DNA of 64,000 nucleotides, from the NCBI GenBank assembly GCA_033725935.1, contig MU867069.1, positions 434,001-498,000 on the forward strand. The letters are read 5' to 3'. The translations under genes and the position numbers were made by a program. The stretch is from Cladorrhinum sp. PSN259 (taxonomy: Eukaryota; Ascomycota; Sordariomycetes; Sordariales; Podosporaceae). The notes under the pieces are model-generated. The model was not told the origin of the DNA. It did not search any database and saw nothing but the letters and a program-made list of their open reading frames with translations. Positions 1 through 10,318 of the stretch are shown here, piece by piece. Each line of letters opens with the position of its first letter. The stretch's first letter is position 1.

Positions 1-1431
1 TCGTCTAAGGGATGTACACGAAATTTACAAAGAAGTGGTCCATGACCGCATGGGTGCCGATGAGGCCACAAAGCTGCTGGAAGCTGTCACGGTACGGAAG
101 GACAAGTTCCCCATATGGTCCCGCATCCTCCTTTCTGGTATTGCCTCAGCATGCGTTGCACCCTTCGGTTTCGAGGGCCGTTATATCGACATGCCCATCT
201 GCTTCATTCTGGGTTGCTTGGTCGGCTTTCTTCAACTTTATCTGGCACCCTCCAACGAGCTCTACGCCAATGTCTTTGAGATCACGGCGGCTGTTCTGAC
301 TTCATGTCTGGCACGGGCGTTTGGTTCCATTCGGAATGGTGACTTGTTCTGTTTCTCCTCGTTGGCTCAGGCTTCCATTGCCCTGATTCTGCCAGGATAT
401 ATGGTCCTTTGTGCAAGCTTGGAGCTTCAGAGTCACCAAATGATCTCTGGCTCTGTGCGAATGGTCTATGCGCTCATCTACACCCTCTTCCTCGGCTATG
501 GCATCACTATTGGATCGGTCATTTACGGGTATATGGACCACAACGCCGTCAGTGATGTCCACTGCAGGATTGGAGACAGCTGGTATACCCAACGGCCGAG
601 CAAGGATTACTACGTGCTGTTCGTACTGCCATTTACTCTATGTTTGTGTGCAATCAACCAAGCCCAATGGAGGCAAACCCCAGGTATGTCGTCCTCCAGA
701 ATCATGGTGTTAGGGTTACTAACATATTGTTTCCAGTACAAGTAACAATATCCATAGCCGGCTACCTCGTCAGCAACTACTCCGGCCGTTTCTTCGAAGG
801 CAACTCGATCGTCTCCAGCTCACTGGGCGCCCTAACAATCGGCGTCCTCGCCAACCTGTACTCTCGAGCCGGCCAAAACGTTAAAAATCGATTCCTCGAC
901 TTCTGGGAGACACAAGTCCAACCTCGTCTCTTACGTCTCAAGGCCAAAGGCCATCGCCGGACTTATCCCTCACCGTACTACGACCAAACATCCCCAGTGG
1001 ACTCAGATGACGGGTCAGACCCCAAGATTAAAATCAGCAAGCCGGAAGGTGATCTGGAAATGGGTATTCCTCCTTCAAGCATCAAGACGCAAATCACCAA
1101 ACATGCTCGCAAGATTGGATATGGTCTCGCAGCCGCCGCAATGCTGCCAGGTATTTTTGTTCAAGTGCCTGGAGGTCTTGCGGCAAGCGGTTCCTTGCTA
1201 AGCGGCATCAACACCGCCAACCAGGTTGTGCGTAACGAGACTATTCTCACGAATGGTACCATTATCAATGGGACTACTACGACGATAGAGAGCGTGGATG
1301 TCAACAGCACGGCATTTAACGTGCTGTTTAGCGTCATTCAAGTGGCGATCAATATCTCTGTCGGGTTATCGTTGAGCGCGCTGTTGGTTTATCCTTTTGG
1401 CAAGAGGAGGAGTGGCTTGTTTAGTTTTTAA
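1..1431 (+). CDS. ThrE/DUF1212-family membrane protein (Prm10-like), 5' end missing
   Basis: This is the C-terminal part of a multi-pass membrane protein of the fungal Prm10/ThrE (DUF1212) family, related to bacterial threonine/serine exporters. The reading frame is open from base 2, so the start lies upstream of the window. Exon 1 runs to 683 and exon 2 from 737 to the TAA at 1429-1431. The 53-bp intron (684-736) has GTATGT, a TTACTAAC branch site and CAG, and the frame is kept across it. About ten hydrophobic helices are visible, beginning with the ones around IWSRILLSGIASACVAPFGF. A hydrophilic Asp/Lys-rich loop (about 960-1060) is followed by more helices and a stretch with several N-x-T/S sites before the last helix. 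The family assignment is from remembered sequence features. The substrate is unknown in fungi, and transport of threonine or serine is only an inference. Confidence 0.82.
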
Positions 1432-3198
1432 GCGGTGGTTCATGGTGCTTTGAGTGCCCAGGCTCCCGACGACGCATCAGAGCTCTACCAGGCCAAAAGC
1501 CTCGACGATGGTCTTTACGAGGACAATATTACCCAGGGCAGTTACCATCTCTATCAACCGCCCGAGCCGTTCAGAGGGCAGGGCCTTTACAGACGCATCA
1601 ACGATCTATATACGACTTATTTCTTATCCTTCCAAGTATGAGGGAGGTGTTCTAATTGGGAATTAAAATGAAGGATTTGATGGTTTGAGACCATAACAGG
1701 CGACATAAAAGTTATGTAATGATAAAAGTACACAAGGATGGCGTTATTTGACGTTCCGGGTATAGATGAAACTTAGATACCTAAGACGTGTATACACTAA
1801 TAGAGCTGCAAAGCAGACATATGAAGATAAGCTTTGACTAGAAACAGAAAGCTTTGATGCAATCCAAGGTGTGCTTTCATCATGTATACAGCTTTGTTTG
1901 CTGCATAGAATGGGTAGGAGAACACACTGTGTCGGTGAGAGGATATCGTCTAGGGGCTTGGAGCCTGACGTTGTAGTACATTTACAACTCCATAGTCGTG
2001 ACGCAGTGGCCAATTTCCTGAGGAGTCATCCAATGGGTGTCATCAACGATGGTGGAAGCTCTACCCCGCGATATCACTTCCTTTTGCGTTGGATACATGG
2101 TCGCGGCTGGAATTTTCCACCATCTTTTTCTTTCTTATCTTTTCTTTTTCTTTTCTATCTTTTCTTTTTCTTTTCTGATTCATTCTTCTTTGTGTTTGTT
2201 CATTTTGCTTCACTTACCGCCACTCCAAGCAACTGAATCTGGTATTGTCTAATCTGACTGGCCTTGAAGAACATGCAAAAGTTACACAGATAAAGCAACG
2301 GGTTGTCTTGTAACTTATGAGCCATATTTCCACTTTTGAGGCATCTATACCATTTGTGTAGTTGCAGGTACTGGTTTCGTGAATGACTACCACACCCATC
2401 ATCACTGGCAGCAGACCCGGGACCAACAAACTCCCCCATTACATGTACTCTCTGTGGAGCCAGGCAAGTGCGAAATTACCCAAAGAATTCCCTTTAAATC
2501 AGCAGTCTTATCAAAACTTTTGTTCTCGTTCTTAAGCGCCCATTTACACAATTTTGACAGACAAGCCTTTCATATACTCAGTCCATCCGTATTTCAAGGC
2601 ATATTTGTTTACCACACATGTGCCCCTGAATGCCAAGACCGCCACTGCCTGTTCAAAGCTACTTGTATGAATCGAGCGACCTTGAGCCCAGACATCTTCC
2701 GCGTGCTCCCCTAGTTCTTGAACGTTTAAAACTATGTCTGCCTCCCCGGGGCCCAGATCTCGAAGGAGGAGAAACCCGGAATGATAGTACCAATGCACCT
2801 CTGGTGACATTGTACGATATCGGGTTAGGAGTGGAGTTTTGGGTAATGGTAATACTTTGTCTAAGCACGGGCTGTTGATATTGGAAGGAGCTCGAAAAAC
2901 TCAATAATTATCACCGCTCCTGACACGAATGCCATGCCGTTCCCGGCACAGGGAGCTCGCTCACATAAACTAAGACCGGCACACGGACTAGCGGCAAAAC
3001 AGCAAGCAACTAAAATAAAATCACATATGCACGAAAGAATTGTGGACTTTGCAAGAAAAGTGTTTAATTTTTATTCCAGTACAAGGTGAGATGAAGGAAT
3101 GGACCGTGGCGTTAATCCGTAATTTAAGGTACCTCAGGTTCGATGTTGCATATGATTTCAGGCAGCATGGGCTCAAAACAGGAGATTCTTCATAGGAA
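1432..3198. other. Intergenic region, no gene seen
   Basis: This stretch holds the 3' flanks of the ThrE-like gene and the minus-strand gene at 3199-4797. Short open frames are present but have no coding character. A long TTTCTTTT-type pyrimidine tract lies at about 2115-2190. Confidence 0.6.
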
Positions 3199-4797
3199 TC
3201 ACTTAGAACAAGACGTATCAGGTTTAATACTACTAGAGTTTCCCCTCTCGGCTCTAAGCACCCTCATCTCCCTGCTTCCAGTCCAAATGACCTCCTCAAC
3301 GATTCTGGTGTCTCTCTTATTACTGTCACTCGGCGGTCGCCTAACACCCAAAACCTCCAACAAGGCCGTTACCCGACCCTCCTCCCTACCCAAAAACCCA
3401 TCCCAAATCTCTTTCCTCCACAAACTCGGAACAGTTCTCGGACTAACCTCCCACCCATCTTTTCCCTCCGTTGTTAGTTCCACGTCGTCCCTCGCCAATC
3501 TTTTTATAATCCACACAACCTGCCTCTCGCAATCTTTCACCGTCTTCTCATCAACTTTTTGATCCTCCGCCAAGGAGTCCATACCCAGCCAGGTAGATAG
3601 CCTCAGCTCCAACATTGAACTCAACCCAACAACTCTAGCCTCGCTGCGAATCAACTTCTTCTCCACTCTACTCGTCCCAGGTTTAAACCAATCAGAGTCA
3701 GGATGATTCACATCATCGCGAACTCTAACAATCTGTAATCTTTCCAGATCAGCTGAAGGAAGCACCTTTAGAGTTATCCCTCTCCACTCCTCCTCTTCCT
3801 CCTCTTCCTCCTCTTCCTCGTCCTGGCCCTCTTCCTCCTTCTTCCCTTTATTATTCTTCCTCAGGCTCCCGTCCTCTTTGCTTTGACTTTCTTTGCGTGC
3901 CAAAAAAGGAACCCCAATGACGTCTCTCCTCGTCGGCTCGGTAAATACGAACCAACCCGCGGTTGTGGCCCACGACCGGAGGGACTCGTACGAGTCGTAA
4001 GAGGTCAGGATCGTGATGCGCGAGGGAAAAGAGGCAGGGCGATATCCCCATACCGCTAGCGCTGCTAGGCCGGCGACTGCGTAGGGCGTGTGAGCGAATG
4101 TCGAGTCTATCTTGTCGAGGAGCAGTTTGAGATTTGTGGGGGATAAGGGGGTGGAGGCGAGGGTAGGAGGGGTTGGTCGGATGTATCTGAGTTTGGAGGA
4201 GGTTGAGGGTGGTGCTGAGGAGGAGGAGGTGGTGGTGGATGCCATTGGCGATTGGAAGATGGTGGTTGATGAGGAAGAAGGGAAGTCCGTGGTCGTGCTG
4301 GAAGGTAATAATAATATACACGGTGTATCGACGACGACGACGACAGCTTCTGCAAGATCTGTAGTAGGTCGTTGGAGAGCCGGAACAACAGGCACTTGTA
4401 CCGCTGTATCAACGTGTTCAAGAACGGTAACCAGCTGAGTTGAAGTACTAGTAGTAGTAGCAGTAGTCGTAACAGGTAAATACGGTACAGCCGAACCAAC
4501 TTCTTTTTCTTGTTCTTCCTCCTCCAGAACGTTACCCAGTCTCTGCAAAGTATGCGATTTACGCCTCCTCCTAATCTTTATAGAACCAACAGGCTTCCGC
4601 TTGATCCAAGTAGGCCGATTCAAGAAGGCAACGATATTCTCTTCCTTCTCGGCTTCCCGTTCTTTTGCAACAAGCTCAGCTCTCTTGATGGCACACTCCG
4701 ATTCACAAAAGAAACAACAACACAGCGAGAACATGGTTCTTTTATGGAAACTAGGGGGCTCCATGATTTTGACACACACAACCTCAAAGGCGTTCAT
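3199..4797 (-). CDS. Unrecognised 532-aa protein, possible nucleotidyltransferase-like core
   Basis: A single uninterrupted frame of 532 aa. The start could also be Met12 or Met22, where the second option begins with a Cys-rich segment. Residues 1-100 are basic and then Glu-rich. Residues 100-210 are Thr/Ser/Val-rich low complexity. From about 215 a globular region begins: a helix (NLKLLLDKIDSTF), then YAVAGLAALAVWGYR followed by a hydrophobic strand. That pattern resembles the G-G/S-x-A opening of minimal nucleotidyltransferases such as the AbiEii fold, but no clear DxD pair was found. A run of about 15 glutamates (DNA about 3780-3830) splits the core. The last 150 aa are charged and helical. 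I do not recognise the family, and the nucleotidyltransferase idea is an inference. Frame length and the codon-rich core support a real gene. Confidence 0.7.
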   Translation of the reverse strand: MNAFEVVCVKIMEPPSFHKRTMFSLCCCFFCESECAIKRAELVAKEREAEKEENIVAFLNRPTWIKRKPVGSIKIRRRRKSHTLQRLGNVLEEEEQEKEVGSAVPYLPVTTTATTTSTSTQLVTVLEHVDTAVQVPVVPALQRPTTDLAEAVVVVVDTPCILLLPSSTTTDFPSSSSTTIFQSPMASTTTSSSSAPPSTSSKLRYIRPTPPTLASTPLSPTNLKLLLDKIDSTFAHTPYAVAGLAALAVWGYRPASFPSRITILTSYDSYESLRSWATTAGWFVFTEPTRRDVIGVPFLARKESQSKEDGSLRKNNKGKKEEEGQDEEEEEEEEEEEWRGITLKVLPSADLERLQIVRVRDDVNHPDSDWFKPGTSRVEKKLIRSEARVVGLSSMLELRLSTWLGMDSLAEDQKVDEKTVKDCERQVVWIIKRLARDDVELTTEGKDGWEVSPRTVPSLWRKEIWDGFLGREEGRVTALLEVLGVRRPPSDSNKRDTRIVEEVIWTGSREMRVLRAERGNSSSIKPDTSCSK

Positions 4798-5247
4798 TTA
4801 GAGGGGGAAAATGTTATCATATCTTGTTTTTGGGATTGCCACATAGGTTGCTGGGACGGTCTACTTAAACCTTCAACAGCCAACAGGATATACATCCGTT
4901 CAATAGTGCATCTGTTCCATGGTACATCTCAACAAGTCCTTTGTGAGTAGCGAGGTACCTGGCCTGTTCTGGATTGTCTTCGCGCGACAGAACAAAGAAA
5001 AAGACAACAGACTCTTGCCCATCTTCCAGAACATTTCCAGGGACGACCCGTCATTTGAAAGGAACAAAGGACAAAGAGAACAATCTGGTCACAACTACCG
5101 GGAATAAGTGCCGGTTTATTGTTTCAAGTAAGTGCCTGTCTAGCTACCCACCTTCCTAACGCCTAGTCATACAACGCATGTCTTTTTGAAAGGACTTTGC
5201 CCGCCCATGTGTAAGTGGGGCTTAAATTGATTCATCATTATCTTTCC
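4798..5247. other. Intergenic, promoter side of the 532-aa gene and 3' side of RPN11
   Basis: Both neighbours are on the minus strand, so this interval holds the promoter of the 3199-4797 gene and the 3' end of RPN11. No gene or distinct motif was seen. Confidence 0.55.
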
Positions 5248-6395
5248 TCAGAGCTCCTCATCCTCGACGTCCATTTGATCCCCATTCGCGCCGTTAGCTC
5301 CTGGCGGGGCATCCTTCTTTGCCATGGTGGCCTCCTTGTCAATCATTTGTCTTGATACCGCCACGATGTTGTCCTCAATAAGCTGCTGACCAACATCCTC
5401 CAAATGCTTCTTGGGATCCAGCTTGCCAACATAGCGAGTCTTTAGCTGATCCTTTGTCAACTCGGTCTCCTCCTTAACTCTCTTCTCGTAGCCCTCGGCA
5501 AGGCTGACCAAGCGATCCAAACGCTCCTTGGTTCGCTGACCTTCGGTTCTAAAGTCCTCCATCTGAAGAGCCTCGGTCCACTCGTGCTTGTGCAGATTCA
5601 TCAACATGTTCTCCTCCAATGCAGTCTTGCGGTAGTTGATGCCGATCGAGTAATAATGACGGTTAAGGCCGTGGATAAGCGCTTGGATGGAGGGCTTGTT
5701 CAAATGGCCCAAGTTGGATGTGCTCTGCCGTGGCTCCTGCCCCAGCATAAGAGACTGTGGGTTGATGAGACGGAAGGCATCGATGACGACCTTGCCCTTG
5801 ACCGACTGGATTGGGTCGACGACGACGGCAACGGCGCGAGGGGTAAGCTGCTCGAAACTCTGCTGTGTGTTGATATCGACAGAAGACAGCCAGCAGCCAA
5901 AACCGGGATGTGAGTGGTACCAGCCGACTACGGATTCGGGTCTGTAAATTACTGGTTAGCCGATGTTGTCATCCCCTCTCAACCCCCTCCACCAGTGAAT
6001 TATTGTATTAAACCTACCTGCCGGTTTGTCGTAGCATGTCCATCATCTTGGTCTGAAACACCGGGTCAACGGCCTCTACACTAACGCCGGTACCACTCTG
6101 CGGCATCGCAAACACATCGACAACGCGAACGGTAAAGTCATCGACAAACTCGCCAAGCATCAAACCCATGACTTCCATTGGAACACCGGCACGACCGTGT
6201 CGGAGCATCTTGAGGAGGGCTAGCGAGGAGATGTAGACGGTTTCGGAGTTATCAATGAGATTGGTGTTATCCTGCGCACGGCGACATTAATATTACCAGC
6301 AATAGTGGGAATCGCAGGGAGACAGAACGTACAGTCCCAGGTTGAGCTCCCATGCCCAGGCCACCGCCGCTCAGCATACTTCTGATTCGCTCCAT
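5248..6395 (-). CDS. rpn11: 26S proteasome regulatory subunit Rpn11 (JAMM deubiquitinase)
   Basis: Rpn11 is the zinc metalloprotease of the proteasome lid. It removes ubiquitin chains from substrates while the 26S proteasome unfolds them. Three exons join in frame: 6395-6333, 6271-6018 and 5941-5248, giving 336 aa, close to the usual 305-340. The introns (61 and 76 bp) have GTACGT and GTAGGT donors and CAG acceptors. The start MERIRSMLSGGGLGMG is the normal glycine-rich Rpn11 N-terminus. The MPN+ domain carries the complete JAMM motif: His115, His117 and Asp128 in HSHPGFGCWLSSVD, with the upstream Glu in VPMEVMGLMLGEF. The C-terminal half (SIGINYRKTALEENML onward) is the coiled-coil part that packs against Rpn8. 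The tail is acidic. The gene is head to head with RPD3. Confidence 0.97.
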
Positions 6396-7416
6396 CTCGA
6401 CTTTTGTTTTGAAATTGAACTCGAGTTATGGTTTTAAAGCAGAAAATGATTTGTCGAAGCAATCGGGGGGTCGAAGTGGTGGTGTCGGGTGGCGGGAGGA
6501 AGGAAAGGTGTGGTGGTGAAAGTTGATGTTGGGTCGGAGATCACAGCTGAATGCTTGGGTGCTGTTGCTCCTCCAAGCTGTCTGCCCACCAGCTGGTGTT
6601 GACGAAAGCTCTGGCAGCCTGCAAGGTAGTGGATTACCTAACACCCTGGAGCCTGCTGGTGGGATGAATAAAGTGGGCCACTCAACTGGACCCACCTTCA
6701 GAATCCCACAAGTTCACAGCCTTGCATAAATGCTATTTAGCCGAGTTTTTTCCGTACCAATCGTTCCAAAGAACAAACAGCACCGTACGACGACGTCACC
6801 AAGCCGGTACGTACTGTGCCGAATAACCAATATTTCAGCAATTCCTCCAAAGGGTACTCCGTACCTCGCGTGCCAAGACTGGTCGTCGCGCTAGCGCTAA
6901 CTCGGCTAGTGCAGCCTTGTCTCGTCCGGCTCGTGCAGGCGCGCCTTCGCTCCACGGCTTTCGGGCCGGGCGCGACGATTTCTCTGGAAGCAACTCGCAG
7001 TCTTTCAGCAATTCCCTTGCTGATTTAGACAACGACGACGACGACGAGTTTACCGACGACGACTACGACGGCGACGACCAAGACTTTGTTCCAAGTCGCC
7101 AGACCAAGACCGCTCTCAAGAAGAACCAGACCGACATCGCCAATCTCCCCCAAGAGTGGCGCAACGAGCTTCAACCCATAACCCGCCGTAGAAGCTCAAG
7201 AGTCCACCTTTTTTTTCACCACTTCCCACCGCCAGCAACACCAACGCCGAGGTCGAGGCTACTTCCCAAGCCTCTACTTTTGCTCAAGACTTTCCCGACC
7301 GCCCATCGCCTTCCGAACCTACAGTTTCTCCCCCTCCATCTTTTTTCCCACCTCCACCTCCGCCTTCACTCCTCCCACTTTTCTCAATTGCATCAACAGC
7401 ATCTCGAAGTGGAACG
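6396..7416. promoter_or_regulatory. Shared RPN11/RPD3 intergenic promoter region with an acidic open frame
   Basis: This 1.0-kb interval separates two divergent housekeeping genes and must hold both promoters. In plus frame 2 an open stretch runs from 6827 to a TGA at 7418-7420. It has no ATG but encodes a Ser/Ala-rich then Asp-rich sequence, and its TGA overlaps the RPD3 ATG as ATGA. From 7200 the DNA becomes CT-rich, typical of a fungal 5' leader. Confidence 0.5.
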
Positions 7417-9506
7417 ATGAACGGCACAGATCCTGCGGGCGTTCTCCGCACCCGACCCCTCTACCAGGTGGTCAATAATGATAACAAGCGAGTCGCCTAC
7501 TTTTACGACTCCGACATTGGTAATTATGCCTACGTTACCGGTCACCCGATGAAGCCGCATCGCATTCGCCTTGCCCACTCATTGGTCATGAACTACAACA
7601 TATACAAGCATATGGAAATATACGTAAGTTGCCGCCCAGGGCTTGCAATCGCAGACTATCAACCGCATCGCTAACTTGGTTGGATTCTATAGAGAGCAAA
7701 ACCTGCCGTTACTAGCGAGATGACGCAGTTCCATACCGACGAGTATATCGAGTTCTTGCAAAAGGTTACTCCTGATAACATGGACTCGTTCATGCGCGAG
7801 CAAGGCAAATACAATGTTGGTGATGATTGCCCCGTATTCGATGGTCTGTTTGAGTTTTGCGGAATCAGCGCTGGTGGCAGCATGGAGGGTGCTGCTCGAT
7901 TGAACCGCGACAAGTGCGACATCGCCATCAACTGGGCTGGTGGTCTTCACCACGCCAAAAAGAGCGAGGCTAGCGGCTTCTGCTACGTCAATGGTAAGTC
8001 AAGGAAAAAACACTGCTTGGTCGCGTAGTTGCGATCGCTCGACTAACTCATCACTCTCCAGACATTGTTCTCGCCATTCTAGAGCTGCTCCGCTTCAAGA
8101 AGCGCGTACTCTACATCGATATTGATGTTCACCACGGCGATGGTGTCGAGGAGGCCTTCTACACCACCGACCGTGTCATGACCGTCTCGTTCCACAAGTA
8201 CGGCGAGTACTTCCCCGGCACAGGCGAGCTTCGCGACATTGGTATCGGCCAGGGAAAGAACTACGCCGTCAACTTCCCGCTCCGCGATGGTATTGATGAT
8301 AAGGCATACGAGACCATCTTCGAGCCGGTCATTACCAGCGTCATGCAGTACTACCAGCCCGAGGCCGTCGTTCTGCAGTGCGGTGGTGACTCGCTGTCTG
8401 GTGATCGACTTGGTTGCTTCAACCTGAGCATGCGCGGTCACGCCAATTGCGTCAACTTCGTCCGCGGCTTCGGTCTCCCTACCTTGGTTCTCGGCGGCGG
8501 TGGCTACACAATGCGAAATGTCGCTCGCACTTGGGCTTACGAGACTGGACGTCTCGTTGGTGTTGAGATGGATCGTGTGCTCCCATATAACGAGTATTAC
8601 GAGTACTACGGTCCCGACTACGAGCTTAATGTGCGCAACTCCAACATGGAAAACGCCAACAGCTACGAATATCTTGAGAAGATCAAGATCGCCGTGATTG
8701 AGAACCTGAAGCGCACCGCTGCCGTTCCTTCAGTCCAGATGCAGGATGTTCCTCGCGCCTCGATGGGCGTTTCAGACGAGCAGGAGGATGAGGATGACGA
8801 TCTCGATGCCGATGAGAACCAAGATGTCCGCCTGACCCAGCGCCAGTGGGAGAAGCGTCGCGAACGTGCTGATGAGTTTGAGGAGTCCGACGACGAGGAT
8901 ATGGCTCGCTCCAATGGTGTCTACAAGCCCAACGGCCATACTCGCCAGGAAACCAACTTCCGCGACACCGGTAAAGACGATGATACCATGGAAGTTGACA
9001 GTGGTGTCGCCACCCCAGGTGAGCCTGTTGCCGAGGCAGCGGCCGACAACGATGATACAATGATCGACGAGGCCCTTGCCGAAGTCGTAGCTGAGGCTGC
9101 AGCTGAAGAGGCAGCAGAAGAAGCTGCTGCTGCTGCTGCGGCGGCGGCGGCGGCGGCGGTATCAGAGGTGGCGACGGCAACCGCTACTGCCGTTGAAGCG
9201 AGACCTGCTGCCGTTGACGTCGATGGCGATGTCGACATGGACGCGGCCTCAACTGCGAATGACACAGTGGCCGATGCTCCAATCAAGAAGGAGGAGACCG
9301 AAGAGGTTACCGCTCCAGAGCCGCTCCCTAACCAGGCTGTGGCGACTACTTCAGATGAATCTGAGACAGCTCCCGCCGCTTCAGCTCCTTCGGAGGCTCC
9401 AGTCGCTGCTGATGTCAAGCCAGCTACCGATACTCCCGTCGTTGCCGGGGCTCTTGAGAAAGAGGCTGCTACGACTGACAAGAAGGCTGAGGGCGATCCC
9501 GCCTAA
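7417..9506 (+). CDS. rpd3: Class I histone deacetylase, Rpd3/HDAC1 type
   Basis: A zinc-dependent lysine deacetylase, the catalytic subunit of Rpd3L/Rpd3S-type corepressor complexes in the nucleus. Exons 7417-7623, 7693-7993 and 8062-9506 join in frame to 650 aa. Both introns (69 and 68 bp) start with GTAAG. The catalytic domain fills residues 15-390 and shows the class I signatures: the paired histidines of GGLHHAKKS (155/156), the metal ligands Asp191 and His193 in YIDIDVHHGDG, GGDSLSGDRLG, and the GGGGYTMRNVARTW loop. The roughly 230-residue tail is acidic and then Ala/Glu-rich, with a GCN-coded alanine run (DNA about 9130-9160). The tail contains probable nuclear, phosphorylation-prone Asp/Glu/Ser segments. 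Such tails vary in length among fungal Rpd3 proteins. The start was chosen because MNGTDPAGVLRTRPLYQ leads directly into the conserved N-terminus. Confidence 0.97.
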
Positions 9507-10318
9507 ATGTTTACTTTTTTTTCTCCTTTTTGGGCGTTCAGTCCTTGCTTATAGCGGCGTTTGAGGCGAATCAGGAAAGGCGGGGGAAGATGGGAACTAG
9601 CGCAAATTATGTTTACTATGGGGTCCCGGCGTTTCACGGGGCCTAGAAACTTATTCTAGTTGCACGGGGATTTCAGGCATAAAAGAGCATAGCAGTCTTT
9701 TGAAGACAGGAATATATGGTTAGGGTTTAGCGGAATGCCCATGGGAGCAATGGGATTGGGCGGCTCAAGTCCTTTGCCCTTTTTTTCGAGATACCACTGA
9801 CGTTTTAGTCAATGAATTCGACATTTTACATGTATTAAAATTCCTCTGACTGCGATTGTAGTCTTTTGCCCTTTCTATCAAGTAATATGTCTCACCCTCA
9901 CCGCATTATCTCGGATGAGAGGACAGCTTCGAGCAACGATGGAGCGCCTTATCACCCAGAAAGCCGCAACAAACCCCACCTTCCCTTGCCGCAGGGCAGA
10001 TCCCGCTCGCCAAGGCGGCATCTGAGTGGGCGGTTTGTGGAACAAGATCTGCGGGCGACGGGTCGAGTTCTCTCCTGACCGGGATTCCAAGCTTGGCAGT
10101 TCAAGGGTCCAGTGAGCTGCAGTTATGTTGCAGGAGACCCGAGATACGAATAAGGTATTCCGATGGTGGGTGTGTCTCGTCGTCGTGTCAGTCATTATGT
10201 CGTCCTCTCTGCCTTTTCTTTTGTGTGACCGATAATATCCAAAAATAAATACCTGGCAATGTGAATTATTTTACTGCTCTCCCTAGACTTCCATCCACTC
10301 CTTCCTTCTGTGTTAATC
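9507..10318. other. Intergenic region, RPD3 terminator and peptidase promoter
   Basis: No gene is supported here. A T-rich run just after the RPD3 stop (9512-9530) is a likely 3'-end signal. The last 100 bp before 10319 are CT-rich, as expected for a fungal promoter and leader. Confidence 0.55.

Noticed and set aside
8683..9481. Proline/leucine- and alanine/serine-rich minus frames over the RPD3 tail
   Set aside because: They arise from the repetitive GCN and GAN codons of the acidic tail and are not genes.
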